In this document: positions 1 through 8,705 of the stretch, piece after piece
Position numbering within the stretch: position 1 is the first letter of the stretch
How the letters are laid out: each line of letters starts with the position of its first letter
Source of the DNA: Nostocoides sp. HKS02
GTDB taxonomy: Bacteria; Actinomycetota; Actinomycetes; Actinomycetales; Dermatophilaceae
DNA length: 64,000 nucleotides
Direction: 5' to 3'
NCBI RefSeq assembly: GCF_009707485.1
Contig: NZ_CP046121.1
Location: forward strand, 1,426,001 to 1,490,000
Notes under the pieces: generated by a model
What the model saw: only the letters and a program-made list of their open reading frames with translations
Told to the model about the DNA's origin: nothing
Database searches by the model: none
Translations under genes and position numbers: made by a program

Positions 1-878
1 GTGACGAACAGGCCACCCAGGATGACGACGAGCAGCTCGGTGCGCGTCGTGATCGCCAGACCCGCTAGCGCGCCGCCGAGGGCAAGGGAACCCGTGTCAC
101 CCATGAAGATCTTGGCCGGCGAGGCGTTCCACCAGAGGAACCCGAAGCACGCGCCCATCGCCGCGGCGGCGACGACCGCGAGGTCCCTGGAGTCCCTGAC
201 CTCGTAACACTTCAGGCCCGGCGTCGTCTGGCAGTTCTGGTTGCCCTGCCAGATGCCGATGAGCACGTACGCCGCGAAGACCATCACCGAGGCACCCGTC
301 GCGAGGCCGTCGAGGCCGTCGGTGAGGTTCACGCCGTTGGACGTGCCGGCGATCATGATGTTGGCCCAGATCACGAACAGGACCAGTCCGATCAGCCCAC
401 CCGCGAACGCGAGGTTCACGGGGGTGTCGCGGACGAACGAGATGTGCATCGAGGCGGGCGTGCGGTGCTTGGCACTCGGGAACTGCAGGGCGAGGATCGC
501 GAAGACCACGGCGACCAGCGTCTGACCGGCGAGCTTCTCGCCGGAGCGCAGTCCGAGGCTGCGCTGCTTGGTGATCTTGATGTAGTCGTCGAGGAAGCCG
601 ACCAGTCCGAGGCCGCTCATGAGCAACAGCACGAGCATGCCGCTCCACGTGGGCCGGGTCGTCGTGAGCGCGTGGGCAAGGATGTATGCCGCGAGGCTGG
701 AGCCGATGATCACCGCCCCGCCCATGGTCGGCGTGCCGCGCTTGGTGTGGTGCGAGGTCGGTCCGTCGTCGCGGATGAACTGGCCGTAGCCGCGTCGGAC
801 GAGGAACTTGATGAACATGGGAGTTCCGAACAGCGCGCCCACGAGGGAGATGACGGCCGCCAGCAGCACCGCCTTCAC
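1..878 (-). CDS. mraY: Phospho-N-acetylmuramoyl-pentapeptide-transferase (partial, C-terminus outside window)
   Basis: MraY makes lipid I by moving phospho-MurNAc-pentapeptide onto undecaprenyl phosphate at the inner face of the membrane. About 292 codons are visible before the window edge; the family is usually 350-370 residues, so roughly the last 65-75 are missing. Several hydrophobic helices are present, together with the family motifs [20 protein letters not shown] and [12 protein letters not shown], which hold the conserved catalytic aspartates. The GTG start at 878 overlaps the murF stop as GTGA, so it is translationally coupled as the last visible gene of the dcw operon. I see no break in the visible part. 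Confidence 0.97.
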   Translation of the reverse strand, partial: MKAVLLAAVISLVGALFGTPMFIKFLVRRGYGQFIRDDGPTSHHTKRGTPTMGGAVIIGSSLAAYILAHALTTTRPTWSGMLVLLLMSGLGLVGFLDDYIKITKQRSLGLRSGEKLAGQTLVAVVFAILALQFPSAKHRTPASMHISFVRDTPVNLAFAGGLIGLVLFVIWANIMIAGTSNGVNLTDGLDGLATGASVMVFAAYVLIGIWQGNQNCQTTPGLKCYEVRDSRDLAVVAAAAMGACFGFLWWNASPAKIFMGDTGSLALGGALAGLAITTRTELLVVILGGLFV

Positions 879-2281
879 GTCGTGCCCTCATCTCTGTCGA
901 CCAGCTTGTCTCCGAGCCACCGTAGTCCCGCGTCCCGACTGGACTTGAACAACACGACGTCCCCCGGACGAAGTTCTTGCTCCAGCAGCCGCTGCGCCGC
1001 ATCGGCATCCGGCACCCACACGGCTTCGTCGCCCCAGGACCCCTCGTGCTGGGCGCCGCTGGCCATCGGTCGGGCGATCTCACCGACCACTACGAGGCGC
1101 GAGATGTTGAGCCGCACGGCCAGCCGCCCGACGGCGTCGTGCTCGGCCGTGGAGTCCTCGCCGAGCTCGAGCATCGACCCGAGGACGGCCCACGTACGCC
1201 GGCCGTGGCCCATCGCCACCAGGGCCTTGAGGGCCGCGCGCATCGAGTCGGGGTTGGCGTTGTAGGCGTCGTTGACCACCGTGACACCGTCGGGTCGCTC
1301 GGTGACCTCCATCCGCCAGCGGGACACCGGGACCGCCGTGGAGAGCGAGGCGACGATGTCGGCGAGCGGCAGCCCACACGCCAGCGCAGCCGCGATGACC
1401 GCGAGGGCGTTGCCGACGTGGTGCTCGCCGTGCAGGGGCAACGACACCGAGGCCGTCCCGGCAGGGGTGTGGACGGTGAAGCGCGGTCGGCCCGCCGCGT
1501 CGAGGTCGATGTCGGTTGCCCGGACGTCGGCCTCGACGCCGGTGCCCACCAGCTGCACCCTCGCGCGGGTGCGGGCCGCCATGGACCGCACGACCGGGTC
1601 GTCGCCGTTGAGGATCGCCAGACCCTGCTCGGGCAGGGCGGCGACGAGCTCTGCCTTGGCGACGCCGATGGCCTCCCTGGAGCCGAACTCCCCCACGTGC
1701 GCTGTGCCGACGTTGAGCTCGATGCCGATCGAGGGTGGGGCGATCGAGGCGAGGTACGCGATGTGCCCGATTCCGCGGGCACCCATCTCGACGACGAGGA
1801 AGCGGGTCTGCGGCGTCACCCGGAAGACGGTGAGCGGGACGCCGACCTCGGAGTTGAGCGATCCCACCGGAGCCACCGTCGGCGCGGCTGTGGACAGCAC
1901 GGTGGCGAGGAGGTCCTTGGTGGAGGTCTTGCCCGACGACCCGGTGATCCCGATCACCACCAGGTCGGGGTGGCGGTCGACGACCGCGCGCGCGAGGGTC
2001 GCGAGACCCGCCTGGATGTCGTCGACGACGACGCACGGAACGCCGTCGACGTCGCGGGTCGTCATCGCGGCCACGGCGCCGAGGTCGCGCGCTGCGTCGA
2101 TGAACTGGTGTCCGTCCAGGGACTCGCCCACCCGCGCGACGTACAGGCCACCGGCACCTGCCTCACGAGAGTCCGTCACCACCGGCCCGTCGATGACCAG
2201 TCGACTGGCGGCCTCGTCATCGATGCCATGGAGACGCCCCGAGACGATCGCGGCAATCTCCTTGAGCGACAAGGGAATCAC
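875..2281 (-). CDS. murF: UDP-N-acetylmuramoyl-tripeptide--D-alanyl-D-alanine ligase
   Basis: MurF adds D-Ala-D-Ala to UDP-MurNAc-tripeptide in the cytoplasm, the last soluble step of peptidoglycan precursor synthesis. The 468-residue product has the usual length. It has the Mur-ligase N-terminal substrate domain, then the ATP loop GSSGKTS (residues 114-120), then the middle and C-terminal domains with the [12 protein letters not shown] motif typical of MurF. Its ATG overlaps the murE stop by 4 bases, and its stop overlaps the mraY start. It is therefore the middle member of a tightly coupled murE-murF-mraY run. Confidence 0.97.
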   Translation of the reverse strand: MIPLSLKEIAAIVSGRLHGIDDEAASRLVIDGPVVTDSREAGAGGLYVARVGESLDGHQFIDAARDLGAVAAMTTRDVDGVPCVVVDDIQAGLATLARAVVDRHPDLVVIGITGSSGKTSTKDLLATVLSTAAPTVAPVGSLNSEVGVPLTVFRVTPQTRFLVVEMGARGIGHIAYLASIAPPSIGIELNVGTAHVGEFGSREAIGVAKAELVAALPEQGLAILNGDDPVVRSMAARTRARVQLVGTGVEADVRATDIDLDAAGRPRFTVHTPAGTASVSLPLHGEHHVGNALAVIAAALACGLPLADIVASLSTAVPVSRWRMEVTERPDGVTVVNDAYNANPDSMRAALKALVAMGHGRRTWAVLGSMLELGEDSTAEHDAVGRLAVRLNISRLVVVGEIARPMASGAQHEGSWGDEAVWVPDADAAQRLLEQELRPGDVVLFKSSRDAGLRWLGDKLVDRDEGTT

Positions 2282-3822
2282 GCGCGACCTCCAGCGGCCG
2301 TGACCAGCTCGCGCAGGGTCGACTTCACCTCGGCGACGTCATCGAACGGGTGCACGGTGCCGCCGATCTCCTGGCCGGTCTCGTGCCCTTTGCCCACGAC
2401 GGCGACGACACTGCCCGGTCCTGCCTCGAACGCCGCCCGCACCCCGGCGGCGATCGCCTGCTGGCGACCAGCCACGTCGTGCAGCACCGCAGCCGAGCCG
2501 GCCGCGGTGGCCCCTTCGAGGACGGCGGCGCGTATCACCGCGGGGTCCTCGGTCCGGGGGTTGTCATCGGTGACGAACACGAGGTCGGCCTGCTCGGCTG
2601 CGGCGCGACCCATGGCGAACCGCTTGCCGCGGTCGCGGTCACCGCCAGCACCTAACACGACGACGAGCCGGCCACGGGTGACCGGGCGCAGTGCCCGCAG
2701 CGCGGCACCCACGGCATCCGGCGTGTGCGCGTAGTCGACCACGACGAGGGGCAGCCCGAGTCCTTCCGGTGCGTCAACCTCGACGCGCTCCATGCGGCCC
2801 GGCACGTGCGGGTCCTGCCAGAGGGCTCGCTCCGCATCGGCGGCCGGGATGCCGGCGGCCATGAGCGCCAGGGCCGCCATCGCGGTGTTGACCCGGTTGA
2901 AGTCGCCGGGAAGGGCCGAACGGAGCCGCAGGGTCGCGTCCGGGCCGGTGAGCGTGAAGTCGGCCGGTTCGTCACCCGCCTCCAGCCGCCAGTCGGCGTC
3001 GACGCCCGCCACCGAGCTGAGGGTGGTCACCGGAACGCTGGCAGTGTGTGCGAGCTCCTGGCCCCAGTCGTCGTCCACGCAGACGATCCCCCGGCGGGAC
3101 CGTTGCGGCGTGAACAGCGACGCCTTCGCCTCGAAGTAGTCGCGCATCGTGGCGTGGAAGTCCAGGTGGTCCTGGGACAGGTTGGTGAAGAGCGCCACGT
3201 CGTAGCGAACCCCGTCCACCCGGTGCTGGCTCAGCGCATGGCTGGAGACCTCCATGACACAGGAGTCGACGCCGCGCTCGGCCATCACGGCGAGCAGCGC
3301 GTGCAGGACGGGCGCCTCGGGCGTCGTGCGGACGCTCTTGATCCGGTCCTGCCCGATCCGCGTCTCGACCGTGCCGATCAGGCCCGTCGTGTGGTGGAGG
3401 GCCTCCAGGGCCGAGTTGATGAGGTATGCCGTCGTCGTCTTGCCGTTCGTACCCGTGACGCCGTACATCGTCAGGTCCAGGTCGGCGGTGCCGTAGACCA
3501 TCGAGGCCACCGTGCCGGCCACCGAGCGGGGGTCCGCGACCACTACCCGCGGCAGGTGGGGAACGGCCTCCTCGAGGATCTGCGCGCCAGCGGCGTCGGT
3601 GAGCACGGCCACCGCACCCGCCTGTGCCGCCGCGGCGGCATACGACGCCCCGTGGGCGTTGGCGCCCGGGAGGGCGGCGTACAGGTCGCCGGGCGCGATG
3701 TCCTGGGAGCTGAGGCTCACCCCGCTCACGGGCACCGGCTCGCCCTCGAGGACCCCATCCACGAGGGTCGCCACGGCGGCGAGATCGGTCGCACGGAGGT
3801 GGGCAGGGCGGGGGGAAGACAC
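2278..3822 (-). CDS. murE: UDP-N-acetylmuramoyl-tripeptide synthetase, meso-DAP type
   Basis: MurE adds the third stem-peptide residue to UDP-MurNAc-L-Ala-D-Glu. The 514-residue protein has the Mur-ligase ATP loop GTNGKTT (124-130), the VSSHAL motif (about 192-197) and DNPR at 420-423. DNPR is the signature of enzymes that use diaminopimelate rather than lysine, so a DAP-type wall is inferred; the motif alone does not safely separate the meso from the LL isomer. The GTG start lies 17 bases beyond the ftsI stop. The best ribosome-binding sequence (AGGG) sits in the end of ftsI, which suggests coupling. Confidence 0.96.
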   Translation of the reverse strand: MSSPRPAHLRATDLAAVATLVDGVLEGEPVPVSGVSLSSQDIAPGDLYAALPGANAHGASYAAAAAQAGAVAVLTDAAGAQILEEAVPHLPRVVVADPRSVAGTVASMVYGTADLDLTMYGVTGTNGKTTTAYLINSALEALHHTTGLIGTVETRIGQDRIKSVRTTPEAPVLHALLAVMAERGVDSCVMEVSSHALSQHRVDGVRYDVALFTNLSQDHLDFHATMRDYFEAKASLFTPQRSRRGIVCVDDDWGQELAHTASVPVTTLSSVAGVDADWRLEAGDEPADFTLTGPDATLRLRSALPGDFNRVNTAMAALALMAAGIPAADAERALWQDPHVPGRMERVEVDAPEGLGLPLVVVDYAHTPDAVGAALRALRPVTRGRLVVVLGAGGDRDRGKRFAMGRAAAEQADLVFVTDDNPRTEDPAVIRAAVLEGATAAGSAAVLHDVAGRQQAIAAGVRAAFEAGPGSVVAVVGKGHETGQEIGGTVHPFDDVAEVKSTLRELVTAAGGRA

Positions 3823-3839
3823 GGAACGCGAGACTACCC

Positions 3840-5951
3840 TCAGCCGCCGGGACGGGATGCGACCGACTGCCGGTCACGGACCACCGTGGGGTCGGTCGGC
3901 GAGGGGACGGAGTCCGCCTTGAGCTTCACCACCGGTGCGGTCGTGCCGGTCGGCGGGATCTGCAGCTCCTGCAGCGCATAGGTCATGACATCCCGGAAGA
4001 CCGGCGCCGCGACCACCCCACCGAAGTACCCCTTGACCGGCCGCTGGAGCGTCACGGCGACGACGATCTGGGGGTCGTCGGCAGGGGCGAAGCCGATGAA
4101 GCTCGCCGTCTTGCCCGAGTACCCACCGACCTTCGCGTCGTAGCGGTCCGCGGTGCCGGTCTTGCCCGCCACGCGGTAGCCCGGGATCTTGGCCTCGGGT
4201 GCGGTCCCGTCCTTGCTCACCACGCCCTCGAGCATGTCGCGGACCTGCTTGGCGGTGGACGCCGAGACGACGTCGACCGGAGCGGGCGCCGGCGCCGCGG
4301 TGAACCCCCCGTGGCCGTCGCCGGTGGCCGCCACGATCCGAGGAGGCATGCGGACGCCGTTGTTGGCGATGGTCTGGAAGACGCCGGCGGCCTGGAGCGC
4401 GTTGACCGACAGCCCCTGGCCGAACAGCATCGTGTAGCGCTGCGAGCCGTTCCAGTCCTTGACGTTGGCGAGCAGCCCCTGGCCCTCGCCCGGGAAGTTC
4501 ATGCCCGAGGTCTGGCCGAGGCCGAACTTGCGGAAGTAGCTGTACATCGTCTCGGGCTTGACCTTCTCGCCCGCGAGGATCGTCCCGATGTTGCTCGACT
4601 GGGCCAGGACCCCGGCGAAGGTGAGGTACTCGGTCGGGTGGTCGTGGCTGTCCTTGAAGCGACGGTTGTCAGCGCGGTAGATCTGGTTGGGCACCTCGAC
4701 CACCGTCGACGGCGTGATGACGCCCTCCTCGATGGCTGCGGAGGCGGTCATCACCTTGCCCGTCGAACCCGGCTCGTAGACATCACTGAAGGCCTTGTTG
4801 GTCCAGTTGTCGCTGGCCTGGCCCGGCTGGTTGGGGTCGAACGTCGGGTAGGACGCGACCGCCAGCAGCTGCCCGGTCTTGACCTGCTCGACGACGACCG
4901 TGCCCGACAGCGCGCCGGTCTCGATGACCTTCTGCGCCACGGCGTTCTGGGCGAACCACTGCAGGTCCGAGTCGATCGTCAGGCGGACGTCGCGGCCGGG
5001 TACCGGTGCCACGGTCTCGGACCTCGCGTTGGGAATCGGCCGGCCGTCCTGGGACTGCTCGTAGACCGTCATGCCGGACTTGCCTCGCAGGGTGTTGTCC
5101 ATCAGCACCTCGAGCCCACCACCGGGTGAGCCGTCCGCGCGCAGGAAGCCGACCAGCGAGGCAGCAGCGGTCGAGGTCGGATAGGTGCGGTCCGAGGTGG
5201 CCTCGGAGTAGATGCCGTTGATGCCCAGCTCGTTGATCTTGCGCCAGTTCAGCGGGGTGACGTTCTTCTGCAGGACGCGGTACTTCGCCGGACCGGTGAG
5301 CTCCTTGACGAGCTGGTCGGCGGGGATGCCGAGCAGGGGCGCGAGGGCCTTGGCCGCGCCCGCGACACCGACCTTGGTGCGCACCCCGTTCACCGTCGCG
5401 ATGTAGGACGGCACCGCGGTCTGGTCGACCGTCACGGTGCGACGCTCGATGCTCGAGGCCAGCACGGTGCCCTTGCGGTCGAGGATCGCCCCGCGCAGGG
5501 CCGGCAGCGCGACCGTCGCGGTCCGCTGGGACAGGGCGTCGGCCGAGACCGCCGAGGCGTCGAAACCCTGCAGGCGAAGGAGCTGGGCGGCGAAGATGCT
5601 GAAGACGAACAGCACCACGATCGTCATGGTGCGCATCCGGCGACGGGGGTTGGCGCCGTCGAGGCGGACCTGCCGCCCCCGGGGTCCGCGCGGCGGTGAT
5701 CCGGGCGGTCGCCCCGCAGGGCCGCCGTGAGGGGGCCGCGGCGCTCGACCCGGGCTGGTGCCGCGGGTGGGCCCCGGGGTGGTGGGGCGCGGGGTGGTGG
5801 GGCGCGGGGTGGTGGGGCGACGAGGCCCGCCGGCTGCTGCCTTCGGTGGAGCGGCAGCGCGGGTGCGTGGGGCGCCGGTGCGACCCTTCACTGACGCGCC
5901 CGCGGCGCGCGGCGGCTGCGCACCGGGGCGTGGGCCTCGGGTCTGCGTCAC
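3840..5951 (-). CDS. ftsI: Class B penicillin-binding protein, septal transpeptidase FtsI/PBP2 family
   Basis: This enzyme is the septal D,D-transpeptidase that cross-links peptidoglycan at division. The 703-residue protein begins with about 105 Pro/Arg/Gly-rich cytoplasmic residues, including a short PTTPR repeat, then one membrane helix (about 109-127), a PBP dimerisation domain and the transpeptidase domain. The active-site motifs are STGK (396-399), SSN (452-454) and KTGT (597-600). The long disordered N-terminus is common in actinobacteria. The GTG start at 5951 has GAGG five bases upstream. It lies 45 bases after ftsL in the dcw operon. Confidence 0.95.
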   Translation of the reverse strand: MTQTRGPRPGAQPPRAAGASVKGRTGAPRTRAAAPPKAAAGGPRRPTTPRPTTPRPTTPGPTRGTSPGRAPRPPHGGPAGRPPGSPPRGPRGRQVRLDGANPRRRMRTMTIVVLFVFSIFAAQLLRLQGFDASAVSADALSQRTATVALPALRGAILDRKGTVLASSIERRTVTVDQTAVPSYIATVNGVRTKVGVAGAAKALAPLLGIPADQLVKELTGPAKYRVLQKNVTPLNWRKINELGINGIYSEATSDRTYPTSTAAASLVGFLRADGSPGGGLEVLMDNTLRGKSGMTVYEQSQDGRPIPNARSETVAPVPGRDVRLTIDSDLQWFAQNAVAQKVIETGALSGTVVVEQVKTGQLLAVASYPTFDPNQPGQASDNWTNKAFSDVYEPGSTGKVMTASAAIEEGVITPSTVVEVPNQIYRADNRRFKDSHDHPTEYLTFAGVLAQSSNIGTILAGEKVKPETMYSYFRKFGLGQTSGMNFPGEGQGLLANVKDWNGSQRYTMLFGQGLSVNALQAAGVFQTIANNGVRMPPRIVAATGDGHGGFTAAPAPAPVDVVSASTAKQVRDMLEGVVSKDGTAPEAKIPGYRVAGKTGTADRYDAKVGGYSGKTASFIGFAPADDPQIVVAVTLQRPVKGYFGGVVAAPVFRDVMTYALQELQIPPTGTTAPVVKLKADSVPSPTDPTVVRDRQSVASRPGG
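5776..5820. repeat. 15-bp tandem repeat (3 copies) in ftsI N-terminal coding region
   Basis: Three consecutive 15-bp units (5776-5790, 5791-5805, 5806-5820) differ only at the last base of the third copy. Read on the minus strand they encode the PTTPR-type repeat in the disordered cytoplasmic tail of FtsI. Copy number could vary by slippage without changing the frame, because the unit is a multiple of three. Confidence 0.85.
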
Positions 5952-5996
5952 GGGTACCTCGTGTCTGGGGCGGGGCGGTCGGTCAGTGCGGGTCGG

Positions 5997-6713
5997 TCAG
6001 TGTGCCGGGGTGGCGGTGCTGTGGCTGGGCGCCGGGGTCTTGCCGGGTCCGGGAGCCGTGCGTGTGGCGGTCGTCCGCGTGGTCGTCGTACTGGTGGTCG
6101 TCTTGGTCCGGGCGTTGACACTGGTGACGGTCGTGACGACGGAGCCGTCAGGCTTGGTGACCACCATCGTCGTCGTCGTCACGTCCCCCTTCGTGGTGAC
6201 GGTCGTCGTCGGGCCCTGGGCTGCGCCCGCCGCGACGCCGGGCGTGTGGACCTGGGTGCTCGGCGTCTTCGCCGTCGCTTGCGGAGCCGTCACCACGGTA
6301 AAGGCGGGCGCCTGCTTCGCCGGCGACGCCACGCCGAGGATCTTGCCGTCCGACAGCCGCAGGAACGCGGCCGAGTCGGCCGGCACCATGCCGAGCCGGC
6401 GGGCCCGCGAGGCGAGGTTCGCCGGGCTCCGCTGGGCGTCGATCGCCTGGGTGAGCGCGTCCTGGGTGTCGGCCAGCTCGCCGGAGGTCTTCTGCAGCCG
6501 GTTGAGCGTGAACGAGCCCTCGGCCATCGCGGTGTTGAGCATGAGCAGCGACACGAGCCCGGCGACCATCATCACCATGCAGATCGCGGCGAACACGCCG
6601 TTGCCCGGCTGACCCATCGCGGCCGGCACGACGCGCAGCGGCTGGGGCGGCGCCGCCTGGCGCCTCTGGGGGGCCCGAGATGCGACCCTCGCCGTCGCAG
6701 TCTGCTGGCTCAT
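5997..6713 (-). CDS. ftsL: FtsL-like septum protein with long Thr-rich extracytoplasmic tail
   Basis: This is a bitopic membrane protein in the ftsL position between rsmH and ftsI. About 35 cytoplasmic residues are followed by a single helix (about 40-62), then a short leucine/coiled segment and the SRARRLGM motif, which resembles the conserved RLGM region of FtsL/FtsB/DivIC proteins. The 238-residue product is longer than usual. After about residue 125 it becomes low-complexity Thr/Val/Ala/Pro sequence, predicted outside the membrane. The ATG at 6713 overlaps the rsmH stop as ATGA. The function is inferred from position and topology, since FtsL diverges too fast for confident recognition by sequence alone. 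Confidence 0.8.
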   Translation of the reverse strand: MSQQTATARVASRAPQRRQAAPPQPLRVVPAAMGQPGNGVFAAICMVMMVAGLVSLLMLNTAMAEGSFTLNRLQKTSGELADTQDALTQAIDAQRSPANLASRARRLGMVPADSAAFLRLSDGKILGVASPAKQAPAFTVVTAPQATAKTPSTQVHTPGVAAGAAQGPTTTVTTKGDVTTTTMVVTKPDGSVVTTVTSVNARTKTTTSTTTTRTTATRTAPGPGKTPAPSHSTATPAH

Positions 6714-7699
6714 CGGTGCGGTCCCTTCGTGGATGGCGTGAGTCGGGTGCGCTCGGCGGCCCGCAGGCGCACCGAGGCGGATCGGGGGTTGGTGGCCTGC
6801 TCCTGCGGGCTGGCCTCCTCGGCGCCCCGGGTGAGCAGCCGGAGGTATGCCGCGTGTTCGGGCAGCTCCACCGGGAGCCCCTCGGGGGCGCGGCTGTGGG
6901 ATCCCTCGGCGAAGGCCCGCTTGGTGATGCGGTCCTCGAGGGAGTGGTAGGAGAGGACGGCGACCCGTCCGCCCACGGCGAGGACGTCGATCGCGCGTGG
7001 CAGGGCCCGGGCCCACACCGACAGCTCGGCGTTGACCTCGATGCGCAGCGCCTGGAAGGTGCGTTTGCCGGGGTGGCCACCGCTCTTCTGTGACGCCCCA
7101 GGAACCACGCGCTTGAGCAGGTCCACGAGCCGGGCCGACGTCGTGAACGGCGCATCGGCGCGCTCGCGGATGATGGCACCGGCGATCTTGCGGGCGAACC
7201 GCTCCTCGCCGTACTCGCGCAGCACGCGCTCGAGCTCGGCCGCCTCGTAGGTGTTGAGCACCTCGGCGGCGGTGAGCCCGGCACTCTGGTCCATGCGCAT
7301 GTCGAGCGGCGCGTCCTGGCTGTAGGAGAAGCCGCGAGCGGCCTCGTCCAGCTGCAGGGAGGAGACCCCGAGGTCGAACAGCCCGGCATCCATCCGGTCC
7401 AGGCCCAGCCCCGCGAGGACCTGCGGGACCTCGTCGTAGACGGCGTGCACGAAGCTGGTGCGGGCGGCATACGGCGCGAGGCGCTCGGTGGCGAGCGCCA
7501 ACGCTTCGTGGTCGCGGTCGATGCCCACGAGCCGGGCCTGCGGGCACCGCTCGAGAATGGCTTCGGCGTGACCGCCCATCCCCAGCGTGCCGTCGACGTA
7601 GACCGCGCCCGGAGCCTCGAGCGCTGGCGCGAGGAGCTCGACGATGCGGTCGCGCAACACCGGAATGTGCCGCTCGGCGGCCATTCCTCGTGCGCTCAT
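6710..7699 (-). CDS. rsmH: 16S rRNA (cytosine(1402)-N4)-methyltransferase
   Basis: RsmH (MraW) methylates N4 of C1402 in the 16S rRNA decoding centre using S-adenosylmethionine. The 329-residue protein carries the family motifs HIPVL near the N-terminus, [14 protein letters not shown] (SAM site), [17 protein letters not shown] and [14 protein letters not shown]. The ATG at 7699 is favoured over the ATG five codons later because AGGAG lies seven bases upstream of it. It is the first enzyme gene after mraZ, separated from it by about 200 bases that hold a 19-bp tandem repeat. Confidence 0.97.
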   Translation of the reverse strand: MSARGMAAERHIPVLRDRIVELLAPALEAPGAVYVDGTLGMGGHAEAILERCPQARLVGIDRDHEALALATERLAPYAARTSFVHAVYDEVPQVLAGLGLDRMDAGLFDLGVSSLQLDEAARGFSYSQDAPLDMRMDQSAGLTAAEVLNTYEAAELERVLREYGEERFARKIAGAIIRERADAPFTTSARLVDLLKRVVPGASQKSGGHPGKRTFQALRIEVNAELSVWARALPRAIDVLAVGGRVAVLSYHSLEDRITKRAFAEGSHSRAPEGLPVELPEHAAYLRLLTRGAEEASPQEQATNPRSASVRLRAAERTRLTPSTKGPHR

Positions 7700-7721
7700 G
7701 CTGCTCTCCTGCTGCTCGGTG

Positions 7722-7778
7722 GTGCGGGGTGGTGCTGGTCGTGCGGGGTGGTGCTGGTCGTGCGGGGTGGTGCTGGTC
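7722..7778. repeat. 19-bp tandem repeat (3 perfect copies) between mraZ and rsmH
   Basis: The unit GTGCGGGGTGGTGCTGGTC occurs at 7722-7740, 7741-7759 and 7760-7778 without mismatch. A partial related copy lies just before it. It sits in the roughly 200-base transcribed spacer between mraZ and rsmH, about 23 bases upstream of the rsmH start on the minus strand. It is not coding in any supported gene. Whether it affects rsmH translation or is simply slippage is unknown. Confidence 0.9.
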
Positions 7779-7899
7779 GTCCGTCGCTCTGGGACTCGCT
7801 CCTGCGGTCAGGTCTCCATCCGCTCCAGGGATGCCGCCCGGGACGGGGGAAGTCGTCTCGGGATGCGAAGCAGCTGGAGGCCTGGCGGCAGGGGCAGCG

Positions 7900-8331
7900 T
7901 CAGAGGAGCCCGGGGATGACCTCCTCGGACTGGTCGGCGAAGCCCTGTTCGGTGGACTCGAGGTAGGCGTTCCACGCGTCGGTGTCCCAGACCTCCACCC
8001 GCGAGCCGGCGCCGATCACGGTGCACTCACGGGTCAGTCCGGCATACGCCCGGAGGTTCGCCGGGATGGTGACGCGGCCCTGCTTGTCGGGAACCTCGTC
8101 GGAGGCGCCGGAGAGGAACACACGGGTGAAGTCGCGCACGGCCTTGCTCGTCGTCGGCGCGGCCTGCATCTGCTTGGTCACCGAGAGGAACTCGTCGATC
8201 GGGAAGACGTAGAGGCACCGCTCCTGGCCGCGGGTCACGACCAGGCCGTCGGCCATCCGCTCCCGGAACTTGGCGGGCAGGAACAGGCGGCCCTTGTCGT
8301 CGAGGCGGGGGCTGTGCGTACCGAGAAACAT
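7900..8331 (-). CDS. mraZ: Transcriptional regulator MraZ
   Basis: MraZ is the AbrB-like DNA-binding protein that opens most dcw clusters and controls its own operon. The product is 143 residues, the usual length. It has two swapped-hairpin repeats, including [14 protein letters not shown] near the N-terminus and [13 protein letters not shown] in the second half. The ATG at 8331 (MFLGTHSP...) is preferred to an upstream in-frame start because it matches the family N-terminus and GGAGG lies about ten bases upstream. Ten-base-periodic GTGG/GGGG boxes about 55 bases upstream are its likely operator. Confidence 0.96.
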   Translation of the reverse strand: MFLGTHSPRLDDKGRLFLPAKFRERMADGLVVTRGQERCLYVFPIDEFLSVTKQMQAAPTTSKAVRDFTRVFLSGASDEVPDKQGRVTIPANLRAYAGLTRECTVIGAGSRVEVWDTDAWNAYLESTEQGFADQSEEVIPGLL

Positions 8332-8384
8332 GCGCTGCCCACCTCCCCTGCGACTGCCTGCGGACCCCACGGCCCTCTGGTTTT

Positions 8385-8421
8385 CCCCACTTTACTCCAC
8401 CGTCATCCCCGATGACACCAC
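8385..8421 (-). promoter_or_regulatory. Putative MraZ operator upstream of mraZ
   Basis: On the minus strand, GTGG, GGGG, GTGG and GTGG cores fall at about 10-11 base intervals (plus-strand 8418, 8407, 8397 and 8387). The proximal pair reads GTGGAGTAAAGTGGGG (8385-8400), which is TGGAG, five bases, then TGGGG. This matches the reported MraZ target layout of TGGGN direct repeats with five-base spacers. It lies 54-90 bases upstream of the mraZ start, where autoregulation would act. Confidence 0.75.
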
Positions 8422-8470
8422 TTTCGGCAGATATCTGCGCCCGGACTGGTCGTCGTCGCAGGTCATGGCC

Positions 8471-8486
8471 GTGGTGGAAAGTGGGG
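8471..8486 (+). promoter_or_regulatory. Putative MraZ-type box facing the MoxR operon (copy 2)
   Basis: GTGGTGGAAAGTGGGG on the plus strand has the same TGG(A/T)G, five bases, TGGGG layout as the mraZ operator, with the two GTGG cores exactly ten bases apart. It is oriented toward the moxR gene that starts at 8706. That MraZ binds here is an inference from the shared motif. Confidence 0.6.
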
Positions 8487-8617
8487 CGCGAGCGCCGCCG
8501 GGTCGCGCCGAGGGCCTTCACGCCGCGCCACCGGGGCCTCCGGCGCGGGCCGGGGGCCCCGGGTGCCACCGGCCGGATCCCCGGGCAGGTCACGACCCCG
8601 GCCATTCCTCTGTTCTG

Positions 8618-8633
8618 GTGGTGCGAAGTGGGG
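8618..8633 (+). promoter_or_regulatory. Putative MraZ-type box facing the MoxR operon (copy 3)
   Basis: GTGGTGCGAAGTGGGG on the plus strand is the third copy of the 16-mer. GTGG cores at 8618 and 8628 are ten bases apart. It ends 72 bases upstream of the moxR start, close enough to overlap or flank a promoter. Its ten-base spacing and AAGTGGGG half are shared with the box at the mraZ promoter. Confidence 0.6.
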
Positions 8634-8705
8634 GAAGATCAATCACCCACCCACCCCGGACCGGGGACCCGGGTTGAGCGCGCGGGGCCGAAGGAAGGAC
8701 AACCG

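Larger units (their letters stand above)
8332..8705. other. Divergent intergenic region between mraZ and moxR
   Basis: This 374-base stretch has no convincing gene. It holds the three MraZ-type boxes listed separately and must carry promoters for both the dcw cluster and the MoxR operon. I could not pick out a confident -10/-35 pair. An open frame running into moxR from about 8412 lacks a good ribosome-binding site and I treat it as non-coding. Confidence 0.7.

Noticed and set aside
977-2734. Long plus-strand open frames opposite murF and murE
   Set aside because: They are antisense shadows in high-GC coding DNA: Arg/Gly/His-rich products, no ribosome-binding site and no domain. The minus-strand Mur ligases are certain.
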